A stretch of 24,175 bases of DNA from CAYLZN01 sp964387935. Its GTDB lineage: Bacteria; Acidobacteriota; Vicinamibacteria; Vicinamibacterales; JAFNAJ01. The stretch covers positions 1-24,175 of the forward strand of contig CAYLZN010000048.1 in NCBI GenBank assembly GCA_964387935.1, read 5' to 3'. Shown here in pieces: positions 1 to 5,670 of this stretch (position 1 is its first letter; every line of letters starts with the position of its first letter). A model generated the notes under the pieces. It made no database searches. It worked only from the letters and a program-made list of their open reading frames with translations, and was not told the DNA's origin. The position numbers and the translations under genes were made by a program.

Positions 1-236
1 GTCACCCGGTACTGGTCGTTCACGCGTAAGCTGAACGTTCCCGCCCGGTCACCCTTCAAGGCCTCGAGGCGGTTGGCCGGAGGCTGGCGCAGGTCCGCTA
101 GTCGCACGGCGACCTCCAGCATCCGCAGCTTTCGAACGATGGCCGGCCAGAGCCCGATGGGCAGCCGGCGAGCGGACTTCGTCGCCCGGCCCCGGAAGAC
201 ATCGTAGGTGGCTTCGTCTCCGAACGAGCGAATCAC
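1..236 (-). CDS. higB: HigB/RelE-type toxin of a type II toxin-antitoxin system (partial, C-terminus beyond left edge)
   Basis: The minus strand reads VIRSFGDEATYDVFRG, then RRLP, then LADLRQPPANRLEALKGDR and FSLRVNDQYRV up to the window edge. This is the typical order of the HigB/RelE-like plasmid-maintenance killer family: an N-terminal IRSF strand, a helical middle, the PPxNRLExLxGDR loop and an (I/V)NDQ(Y/W)R strand. Family members are usually about 92 aa, and 78 codons are visible, so only the last strand is missing. Toxins of this family are ribosome-dependent mRNA nucleases. The start is GTG at 236; an in-frame TAG at 246-248 excludes an earlier start. No Shine-Dalgarno is visible. In this family the HigA antitoxin normally follows the toxin, so it should lie beyond position 1. 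Family assignment is strong; activity is not shown. Confidence 0.85.
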   Translation of the reverse strand, partial: MIRSFGDEATYDVFRGRATKSARRLPIGLWPAIVRKLRMLEVAVRLADLRQPPANRLEALKGDRAGTFSLRVNDQYRV

Positions 237-272
237 GGCTACATGCTACATGGATAGTGTGTAGTCTTGCAA
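237..272 (-). promoter_or_regulatory. Candidate promoter and operator of the higB-like operon
   Basis: Just upstream of the GTG start is an imperfect inverted repeat, CTACAnnCTA (239-248) with TAGnnTGTAG (255-264), separated by 6 bases. On the minus strand TTGCAA (272-267), 18 bases and TAGCAT (248-243) form a weak -35/-10 pair whose -10 and spacer overlap the repeat. This is the layout expected if a HigA antitoxin represses its own operon. The -10 lies 6 bases before the GTG, so the message could be leaderless. The repeat is seen directly; the promoter and operator roles are inferred. Confidence 0.45.
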
Positions 273-286
273 GTGCGCCTGGGGCG

Positions 287-470
287 CACCTCGTCAAGGA
301 ACAGGGTGCCGCCTTCAGCCACCTNNNNNNNNNNGCACCCGTCGCGCTGAGTGGCCGCGCCTGTGTGGGCACTCCTCTCGTCGCCGAACAGTCCGGTCCT
401 CGATGAGGCCGACCGGCAGCGCCGCGCCGTGTCACGCGGTTGCGGCCACGCGCTCCACGCGGCCGAGGGC
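287..470 (-). pseudogene. Decayed fragment of a sigma-54-dependent AAA+ transcriptional activator
   Basis: Three pieces of the sigma-54 activator AAA+ domain occur in order on the minus strand in shifting frames. ALGRVERVAATA (470-435) resembles the start of the domain and is followed by a TGA stop (434-432). GAALPVGLIED (428-396) matches the NCAALPxxLLES region. After a +1 shift come LFGDERSAHTGA (the LFGHExGAFTGA loop) and, across the N gap, VAEGGTLFLDEV (Walker B), ending at 287. About 35 residues that should hold the Walker A P-loop are missing between the first two pieces. Stop, frameshift, deletion and truncated end show a dead gene. The N gap (325-334) lies inside it, but the stop and deletion are outside the gap. 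Confidence 0.7.
325..334. other. Assembly gap (10 N)
   Basis: Ten consecutive N bases. The sigma-54 fragment continues across the gap with about the expected number of codons between QR and GGTLFLDEV, so the join is probably correct and the true gap is short. Confidence 0.99.
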
Positions 471-600
471 CAGTCGCAGGACGGCACGTGCCTGGACATC
501 TTCAGGGCCTCGCGCGTGTCGCGCACGATGCCGGCGTCGACCGGCGGAAGGGCGATGGCCCCTCGCGTTGTGCGCGACAGTGTCTCACAAAGGCGGGACA
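471..600. other. Intergenic stretch with no supported gene
   Basis: Between the sigma-54 remnant and the hairpin behind tRNA-Gly nothing recognisable was found. The open frames here are high-GC shadows without a family match. It may be more decayed coding DNA. Confidence 0.4.
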
Positions 601-628
601 GCCTTCGCGTGCGATCGCGAGCGAAGGC
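601..628 (-). terminator. Hairpin directly behind tRNA-Gly, possible terminator or processing signal
   Basis: A perfect 8-bp inverted repeat, GCCTTCGC (601-608) and GCGAAGGC (621-628), begins 2 bases after the encoded CCA of tRNA-Gly. The 12-base loop contains the palindrome GCGATCGC. No T-run follows on the minus strand, so this is not a classical intrinsic terminator. Confidence 0.35.
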
Positions 629-629
629 G

Positions 630-703
630 TGGAGCGGGCTACGGGAATCGAACCCGTCTAGCTGGCTTGGGAAGCCAGAGCATTACCACTATGCTAAGCC
701 CGC
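630..703 (-). tRNA. tRNA-Gly (anticodon CCC)
   Basis: On the minus strand the cloverleaf is complete. The acceptor GCGGGCT (703-697) pairs with AGCCCGC (640-634). The D arm is GCATAGTGGTAATGC, the anticodon stem CTGGC/GCCAG holds the loop TTCCCAA with anticodon CCC, and the T arm is ACGGG-TTCGATT-CCCGT. The discriminator is T, and CCA is encoded at 632-630. It decodes GGG. It points away from the DUF2461 gene and towards the decayed region at the left edge. Confidence 0.97.
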
Positions 704-711
704 TGCCGGTA

Positions 712-733
712 CCGCGTCGGGGACCCGACGCGG
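712..733. repeat. Strong inverted repeat between tRNA-Gly and the DUF2461 gene
   Basis: CCGCGTCGGG (712-721) and CCCGACGCGG (724-733) are perfect reverse complements separated by 2 bases, in practice a 9-bp GC-rich stem with a 4-base loop. On the minus strand it would lie in the 5' leader of the tRNA-Gly precursor. On the plus strand it ends 24 bases before the DUF2461 start. Confidence 0.5.
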
Positions 734-749
734 CCGAGCGCAGTCCAGG

Positions 750-758
750 ATTGTAGCA
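750..758 (-). promoter_or_regulatory. Candidate extended -10 promoter for tRNA-Gly
   Basis: The minus strand reads TGCTACAAT (758-750), an extended -10 (TGn plus a hexamer matching TATAAT at 5 of 6). No convincing -35 lies 17 bases upstream. The start site would fall near 743, giving a leader of about 40 bases that contains the 712-733 hairpin. The same TACAAT hexamer lies before tRNA-Pro (9296-9301) and before the L,D-transpeptidase gene. Confidence 0.4.
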
Positions 759-1471
759 TGCCGGCGACTCCCCATTTCCCCACGGCCGCCCTCACGTTCC
801 TCAAGGCGCTGGCACGTCACAACGACCGCGAGTGGTTCAGGGCAAGGAAAGAGGTCTACGAACGCGACGTGCGGGGCCCCATGGTTGCGATCGTCGAGCA
901 GCTCGACCGGGACTTCCGCCGGTTCGCCCCAGAACTCGTGGCGTCGCCGAAAACCTCGATCTTCCGGATCTACCGGGACACGCGGTTCAGCGGTGACAAA
1001 TCCCCGCTCAAGACCAATATCGGGGCGCTGTTCCCGCACCGGGACCTGCCCAGGAAGGGCGGCGCCGGACTCTACGTCGAGCTGAGCGCGAAGTATCTCG
1101 GGCTCGCCGGCGGCCTCTACCACCCCTCTCCGGAGGAGTTGCGGACGGTTCGTCAGCACGTCGCCGCCAACGTGTCGCGGCTGCGATCGATCGTGGAGGC
1201 CACCACGTTCGTCCGCGACACCGGCGGCCTCCAGGGAGACGCGCTGGAGCGCATGCCGCTCGGCTTCCCCGCCGATCATCCTGGCGCCGACTACCTGCGC
1301 CAGAAGCAGTTCTACGTGTGGCGCGAGCTGCCACCGAAGACGGCGCTCGACCCGGCGTTCTATCCCACCCTCGTCAGCTATTTCAAGACGGCGATGCCGC
1401 TCGTTCGCTTCCTGAACGAGCCCCTGCTGACGAGGGCGGCCAGCGGCTCACGGCTGGCGGCTCGCGGCTAG
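758..1471 (+). CDS. DUF2461 / TIGR02453 family protein
   Basis: The 237-residue product has the family's hallmarks: an N-terminal FLKALARHNDREWFRARKEVYE segment (about residues 13-35), the conserved FRIYRDTRFSGDKSPLKTNIG core (about 68-90), an aromatic GGLYHPSPEEL segment near 120-130, and a C-terminal KQFYVWRELP region near residue 180. Family proteins are typically 210-230 aa, so this one is full length with a short extra tail. The function of DUF2461 is not established. The start is ATG at 758 with no strong Shine-Dalgarno. The last residues (AASGSRLAARG) are encoded by a tandem 7-bp repeat, and the TAG stop overlaps the stop of the convergent acyltransferase gene in a CTAG tetranucleotide. 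Confidence 0.9.
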   Translation: MPATPHFPTAALTFLKALARHNDREWFRARKEVYERDVRGPMVAIVEQLDRDFRRFAPELVASPKTSIFRIYRDTRFSGDKSPLKTNIGALFPHRDLPRKGGAGLYVELSAKYLGLAGGLYHPSPEELRTVRQHVAANVSRLRSIVEATTFVRDTGGLQGDALERMPLGFPADHPGADYLRQKQFYVWRELPPKTALDPAFYPTLVSYFKTAMPLVRFLNEPLLTRAASGSRLAARG

Positions 1472-1499
1472 AGGCCCGCGGCTGGCGGCCCCCGGCGCG
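1437..1499. repeat. Tandem heptamer repeat CGGCNNN, nine units
   Basis: Nine consecutive 7-bp units starting CGGC (one starts AGGC) run from 1437: CGGCCAG, CGGCTCA, CGGCTGG, CGGCTCG, CGGCTAG, AGGCCCG, CGGCTGG, CGGCCCC, CGGCGCG. The array encodes the C-terminal tails of both convergent genes. The CTAG in the fifth unit provides a TAG stop on each strand. A shorter array of the same kind lies at 9347-9381. Confidence 0.75.
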
Positions 1500-2406
1500 C
1501 GGCCTTCACGGTGGTCGCGGACCTGAGCGCGTCGATGAGCTCGTCCTTCTTCACCCACCGCTCACGCAGAAAGGCCTGGAATCCCTCTCGAAACGTGAGG
1601 TCGGTCTCGTAGTCCCTGCCGGTCCATGCCGGGTCCAGCGGCACCTGGTCCACGCGGACCACGACCGACGGGATCTGCCCGGAGATGAGATGCCAGAACG
1701 TCGGCACGCCGCCCGGGTAGACGATCGTGACGTCGAGCAGGCCACGAAGCTGCGGTCCGAGCGACGACGCCACCTGCGCGACGCCGCCGGCCCTCGGCAT
1801 CAGGAGATGCCGGTAGGGCGACGCCTGTCGCTCGCGCTTCTCCTCGGTGAAGCGCGTCCCCTCGACGAAGTTCAGCACACTGACCGGAGCGTCACGAAAC
1901 TGTTCGCAGGCCCGTCGCGTGGTGTCGAGGTCCTTGCGGCGCAGGTCCGGACGGTGCTCGAGCACGGCTCGCGGGTAGCGGTGCATGAAGGGGAACTCGA
2001 GCGCCCACCACGCCAGCCCGAGGAAGGGCACCCAGAACAGCTCCTTCTTCAGGAAGAACTTCAGCATCGGGATCCGGCGGTTGAACAACCACTGGAGGAT
2101 CGCGATGTCCACCCACGACTGGTGGTTGCTCGTGACCAGGTACCAGGCATCCGGACGCAGGTCCGCGGGCTCGACGAGGTCCCAGCGCATGCGTCCGACC
2201 AGCGCGAGCCCGCGGCTGTTGATGCCAATCCAGGTCGCCGCAATCCAGGTGGCCGCCCGCCTGGACGCGCGCACGACCGCTGGCGCAGGCGCCGCCACCC
2301 GCAGCAGGGTGACCGCCATGAGCACCGAGAACCACACGAGCGTGTTCAGGCCGAAGGCCACGAACGCGAGCGTGCCACGGACGGACGCGGGCAATTGCCG
2401 GAGCAT
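1468..2406 (-). CDS. YihG-like 1-acylglycerol-3-phosphate acyltransferase family protein
   Basis: The 312-residue product belongs to the PlsC-type lysophospholipid acyltransferases. The catalytic HX4D box is NHQSWVD (His95, Asp100). FLKKELFWVPFLG and FPFMHRYPR follow, then the substrate box FVEGTRFT near residue 180. These segments match E. coli YihG closely (about 310 aa). An N-terminal hydrophobic stretch (about residues 10-35) would anchor it in the inner membrane. Such enzymes transfer acyl groups to lysophospholipids; the substrate here is unknown. The ATG at 2406 is preferred because the frame's first ATG (2511) would overlap the upstream gene by 64 bases and add a Pro/Gly-rich segment lacking in YihG. 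It follows the secreted hypothetical gene by 41 bases. The Ala/Gly/Pro-rich C-terminal tail is written by the heptamer array. Confidence 0.88.
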   Translation of the reverse strand: MLRQLPASVRGTLAFVAFGLNTLVWFSVLMAVTLLRVAAPAPAVVRASRRAATWIAATWIGINSRGLALVGRMRWDLVEPADLRPDAWYLVTSNHQSWVDIAILQWLFNRRIPMLKFFLKKELFWVPFLGLAWWALEFPFMHRYPRAVLEHRPDLRRKDLDTTRRACEQFRDAPVSVLNFVEGTRFTEEKRERQASPYRHLLMPRAGGVAQVASSLGPQLRGLLDVTIVYPGGVPTFWHLISGQIPSVVVRVDQVPLDPAWTGRDYETDLTFREGFQAFLRERWVKKDELIDALRSATTVKAARRGPPAAGL

Positions 2407-2447
2407 CTGGCGCCACCCGGGCGCGCTGGCGCTGTTCCCGCCGGGTC

Positions 2448-3251
2448 CTACAGGAGGTTCGTCCCGTACATCTGCCCGAGCTTCGTGAGGTTCCCGGCCA
2501 GGGGCGTCCACAGTCTCTGGGCGCCTGGCACGAGCTGGCGTCCGCTCGCGAACTTCCCGAGGCTGCCACTCGCGTTCGCCAGCGCCTGCACCGTCGCCGT
2601 CGAGGGCTGTCCCGACCTGACACGGTCTTTGAGGCTCTTGCCCGCTTTCTTCATGGCGTCGGTGTCAGCCTTGAGGGCCTGCTTCTCCGCCTTCGACAGC
2701 GCCTTGTCCTTGCTCGCTTCCTTGTAGAACTGATCCGCGCCCTTCGAGACGGCCTCGGCAGTCGCTGCCACCTCCGCGTCGTTGAAGCGGCGGACCGTCG
2801 CGCCCTCCGGCATGGGGAACGTGGTGCCAAACGCCGGCGCCACCCTCGTGAGCACGCTCGACATCCGCTGCCACTCCTCGGTGCCCTTCGCGCCGGGTCG
2901 CGTTTGCAGGAAACCCTGAATGGCTGACGTCTGGCGCAGCACGGTCTGAGCCTCGGTACTGGCCGTCGAGTCCGAGCCGAACCGGTCCTTGAGCTTCTTG
3001 ACGTTGTCCTGCAGGTCCTGCAGGTAGTCCTCGACCTTGACCTCGCCCGCCGGGCCACGCAGCGTGGCGCGCTTGAGCGACCCGTCGAGCTGATCCTCGA
3101 ATCGGTCGCGCGTGCTGTCGAGGTCCTCGAGCAGTTGCTTGACCTGCTTGTCGGTCAGTCGTTCCTGCGCGGCGCCGACCGCAGGTAGCGTGAGAAGTGC
3201 CGCAGCCATCCAGACGAGAGCGCGAAGGTGCACGGACGTACCAGTAATCAT
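2448..3251 (-). CDS. Secreted helical hypothetical protein
   Basis: I do not recognise a named family. From the ATG at 3251 the 267-residue product begins with a clear signal peptide (MITGTSVHLRALVWMAAALL, probable cleavage after VGA near residue 25). The mature part is charged and largely helical: a Lys/Asp/Glu-rich segment with DKQVKQLLEDLDSTRDRFEDQ and DYLQDLQDNVKKLKDRFGS (about residues 30-90), and a second Lys-rich helical stretch (about 170-215). No catalytic motif or cysteine pattern is visible. The longer frame up to 3350 would put a charged segment before the signal peptide, so 3251 is the better start. A TAGAAT -10-like hexamer lies 8 bases before this ATG. Export is well supported; the role is unknown. 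Confidence 0.75.
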   Translation of the reverse strand: MITGTSVHLRALVWMAAALLTLPAVGAAQERLTDKQVKQLLEDLDSTRDRFEDQLDGSLKRATLRGPAGEVKVEDYLQDLQDNVKKLKDRFGSDSTASTEAQTVLRQTSAIQGFLQTRPGAKGTEEWQRMSSVLTRVAPAFGTTFPMPEGATVRRFNDAEVAATAEAVSKGADQFYKEASKDKALSKAEKQALKADTDAMKKAGKSLKDRVRSGQPSTATVQALANASGSLGKFASGRQLVPGAQRLWTPLAGNLTKLGQMYGTNLL

Positions 3252-3259
3252 GGGGCAGG

Positions 3260-3265
3260 ATTCTA
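3260..3265 (-). promoter_or_regulatory. Candidate -10 box (TAGAAT) for the secreted hypothetical gene
   Basis: TAGAAT on the minus strand matches the sigma-70 -10 consensus at 5 of 6 positions and ends 8 bases before the ATG at 3251. Transcription would begin at or next to the start codon. No good -35 is seen. Confidence 0.3.
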
Positions 3266-3331
3266 GCGCATCCCCTTGGCTCCGCGGGCTCTGAACAGGC
3301 GCTTTCGCCACTGCCCAAAAGGACAATGAGC

Positions 3332-3337
3332 TACAAT
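3332..3337 (+). promoter_or_regulatory. Candidate -10 box (TACAAT) for the L,D-transpeptidase gene
   Basis: TACAAT sits 65 bases before the ATG at 3403, in the divergent gap with the secreted hypothetical gene. It is the same hexamer as before both tRNA genes. No clear -35 is present. Confidence 0.3.
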
Positions 3338-3402
3338 GGTCGGACTGCACCGCCCGCGGGCTTCAATGTTCCCCGGTGGCTGCTCCCTGACCCCTTGTCC
3401 TG

Positions 3403-4137
3403 ATGCTGCTGCCCGGCTTGCCCACCACCCGCTGGTTCGCGTGCGCCTGCGTCGTCGCATCGCTGCTCGCGGCCGGTTCTCCCCTCGATCTGCGTGCCTC
3501 TGGGCTGCGCGTCGCGGCCCCCGCGGCAGAAGCACCGCTGGAGGAGAGCCTCACCTCGCTGGCCCCGACCCTCCGTCCGGAGGTCCTCCGCCTCGCGCTG
3601 CAGGCCCGCGACTGTGCCGGGCGCAGGAGACTCGTGCCGATGAGCGACCTGCTGACGGTCATCGACTACTCCCTGCCGTCCACACAGCCACGGCTCTGGG
3701 TGTTCGACCTGGGCACACGACGGCTGGCCTTCCACGAGCTCGTGGCGCACGGCCGCAACAGCGGCGACAACGCGACGACGCGCTTCTCGAATGAGCCGGG
3801 GAGCCACCAGTCGAGCCTCGGCCTGTTCGTCACCGAGGCGCCGTACGTTGGTCGGAATGGCTATTCGCTGCGCCTGCGGGGCCTCGAGCCGGGCGTCAAC
3901 GACCGGGCACTCGAACGCGCGATCGTCATCCACGGCGCGCCGTATGTCAGCCCCGAAACGACGAAGCAGCTGGGCCGCCTGGGTCGAAGCTGGGGCTGCC
4001 CCGCCGTAGCGCTCCGAGTGGCGCGTCGCCTCATCGACTCCATCAAGGGCGGCAGCACCGTCTTCGCGTACTACCCGGACACGACCTGGCTCACCGGCTC
4101 GCGTTTCCTCTCACGCTGCGGCGTGAGCGCGAACTGA
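3403..4137 (+). CDS. Murein L,D-transpeptidase catalytic domain family protein (YkuD_2 type)
   Basis: The 244-residue product has an N-terminal hydrophobic export signal (WFACACVVASLLAAGSPL, about residues 11-28). The catalytic domain follows: LWVFDLGTRRLAFHELVAHGRNSGD (His116 region), FSNEPGSHQSSLGLF, VIHGAPYVS (His177) and LGRSWGCPAV with the presumed nucleophile Cys199. The RSWGCPA and HGA motifs are typical of the YkuD_2 family, which acts on peptidoglycan peptide stems in the envelope. The cysteine chemistry is known for L,D-transpeptidases generally; the exact reaction here is inferred. The only suitable start is ATG at 3403, which lacks a Shine-Dalgarno. The next gene converges on it with 2 bases between the stops. 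Confidence 0.85.
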   Translation: MLLPGLPTTRWFACACVVASLLAAGSPLDLRASGLRVAAPAAEAPLEESLTSLAPTLRPEVLRLALQARDCAGRRRLVPMSDLLTVIDYSLPSTQPRLWVFDLGTRRLAFHELVAHGRNSGDNATTRFSNEPGSHQSSLGLFVTEAPYVGRNGYSLRLRGLEPGVNDRALERAIVIHGAPYVSPETTKQLGRLGRSWGCPAVALRVARRLIDSIKGGSTVFAYYPDTTWLTGSRFLSRCGVSAN

Positions 4138-4139
4138 CG

Positions 4140-4631
4140 TCACTTCTCCACCAGCGGCACCAGGTCCACCGTTGCGCCGCCGCCGGCAATCGTGAGCCTC
4201 GCCACGCTGGGGACCAGGTGGAACCTGGCCGCTCCGGCCGCGCCGGGATTCACGACGAGCTGCCGCCCGATGCGCTCGACGACGGCCCGATGCGTGTGGC
4301 CGTAGACGATGACGTCGGCCCCGTAGCGCTCGACGAGCCTGACTGGCGTTGGCGAACCCAGTTCGTGGCCATGACTGACGTGAATGCTGAGTCCACCCAC
4401 GACGAGGTCGAGCGCATCGGCCAGTTCAGGATCAGCGAGGGGATCGACATTGCCCCGCACAGCCCGCACCGGAGCGATCTCGGCAAGGGTGGCCAGCACG
4501 CTCGGGCCACCGACGTCACCCGAGTGCAGAATCAGCTCGCACCCGCGCAGGGCCGTCAGGCACGTGGGCCTCACCAATCCGTGGGTGTCGGCGATCAGCC
4601 CGATCACGTGCGATGACCTCGAGTCGCTCAT
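4140..4631 (-). CDS. YfcE/MJ0936-type metallophosphoesterase
   Basis: The 163-residue product carries the calcineurin-like metal-binding motifs of small YfcE-type phosphodiesterases in order: GLIADTHG (Asp and His near residues 15-17), HSGDVGG (Asp near 39), RGNVD (Asn near 60), SHGHE (His near 85), and GHTH near 111-114 followed by VNPGA. The length is normal for the family (160-185 aa). These enzymes hydrolyse phosphodiesters in vitro with divalent metals; the physiological substrate is usually unknown. The ATG start overlaps the stop of the upstream exonuclease gene in an ATGA (4631-4628), so the two are cotranscribed and probably translationally coupled. Confidence 0.9.
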   Translation of the reverse strand: MSDSRSSHVIGLIADTHGLVRPTCLTALRGCELILHSGDVGGPSVLATLAEIAPVRAVRGNVDPLADPELADALDLVVGGLSIHVSHGHELGSPTPVRLVERYGADVIVYGHTHRAVVERIGRQLVVNPGAAGAARFHLVPSVARLTIAGGGATVDLVPLVEK

Positions 4632-5434
4632 TGGCCCGCCGGCCGCGCGGGCACGCGCAACTCGTCCACCGCGTCAAACAGCTCGACCTCCGTGCGCAGC
4701 GTGGCGAGGTCGCGAAACAGGAACGCACGGTCGCGATCACGTGCCAGGGTGGCCGCGAGCGCCCCCGGACGCGCGACGTCCACGCCCCACTCCCTGAAGT
4801 CCTCCGGAATCGCCTCGAGGTGACCGAACTTCGCCAGGACGGCCGCCGCGGACCTCGCCCCCCAGCCCCTGAGCCCAGGGAACCCGTCGGCGGCATCGCC
4901 GACCAGCGCGAGGTAGTCCGGGATGGACCTCGGCGACACCCCGAACTTCTCGATCACGCCCGCCTCGTCGCGAAGGACGTGACGAACCCGATCGAACTGC
5001 ACGACGCGGTCCCCGCGCACGCATTGGGCCAGGTCTTTGTCCGGCGAGCCGATGATCACCTGGGCTACTCGAGGGTCTCTCTCGGCTCGAGCGGCCGCAG
5101 AGGCGAGCGCATCGTCGGCCTCGAACTCGATCATCGGCCACACCACGAACCCCGCATCGGCTAACGCTTCCTCGAGCAGAGGAAACTGGGACAACAAGGC
5201 CGGCTCGATGCCCTCGCCCGTCTTGTACCCAGGCCACAAGCGGTTGCGAAACGACTCGATGACGTGGTCGGTGGCCACGCCGACGTGCGTGGCCCCTCCG
5301 GCGACCAGTGAGCGAAGCGACGCGAGCACCCCGCGCACGGCACCGATCTCACGTCCCTGATCGTCCCGCGCGGACGGCCTGGCGTAGTAGTGGCGGAAGA
5401 CTTCGTACGTGCCGTCGATGAGGTGCACCTTCAC
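4628..5434 (-). CDS. 5'-3' exonuclease (PIN-like plus H3TH domain)
   Basis: The 268-residue protein resembles the stand-alone 5'-3' exonuclease/flap nuclease related to the N-terminal domain of DNA polymerase I. Acidic metal ligands appear in order: LIDGTY (Asp7), FEADDA (Glu105, Asp107, Asp108) and GSPDKDLAQ (Asp near 131-133). The H3TH region follows, GVSPRSIPDYLALVGDAADGFPGLRGWG, where the family usually has GDxxDNIPGxxGIG. Such enzymes remove RNA primers or 5' flaps. GTG at 5434 is chosen because GGAGG stands 8-9 bases upstream; the alternative TTG at 5464 has no such site. It is first in a two-gene operon with the YfcE-like gene. Confidence 0.88.
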   Translation of the reverse strand: MKVHLIDGTYEVFRHYYARPSARDDQGREIGAVRGVLASLRSLVAGGATHVGVATDHVIESFRNRLWPGYKTGEGIEPALLSQFPLLEEALADAGFVVWPMIEFEADDALASAAARAERDPRVAQVIIGSPDKDLAQCVRGDRVVQFDRVRHVLRDEAGVIEKFGVSPRSIPDYLALVGDAADGFPGLRGWGARSAAAVLAKFGHLEAIPEDFREWGVDVARPGALAATLARDRDRAFLFRDLATLRTEVELFDAVDELRVPARPAGQ

Positions 5435-5670
5435 GTGCGGACGCCTCCGGTACCGCGTCCCCAAAACGGTGTGCGGAGAGTATCAGAGCCCATTGAAGTG
5501 GTATAGTCCGTTTCAGTACCGTCCCCACGTCAGCTCCCGCACGGCGTTTCCTTGCCGCCGCGCCGCAGGCCCCCAGACAACACCGTCCAAGCCGTCGGTC
5601 GGCGGAGTCCGCCGCCATGTGACGCGTATGGCCCGATGGCCGCATAGGGTGCAGTCAGTGGGGGTGTGCG

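Noticed and set aside
440..661. A small plus-strand frame ending in RATGIEPV
   Set aside because: Same artefact, from the antisense strand of tRNA-Gly.
1437..1499. CRISPR-like array
   Set aside because: Units are 7 bp with no spacers; this is a simple tandem repeat.
5480..5520. AT-richer segment with TATAGT between the exonuclease and C25 peptidase genes as a promoter
   Set aside because: No acceptable -35 at 16-18 bases on either strand; left unassigned although a promoter in this gap is likely.
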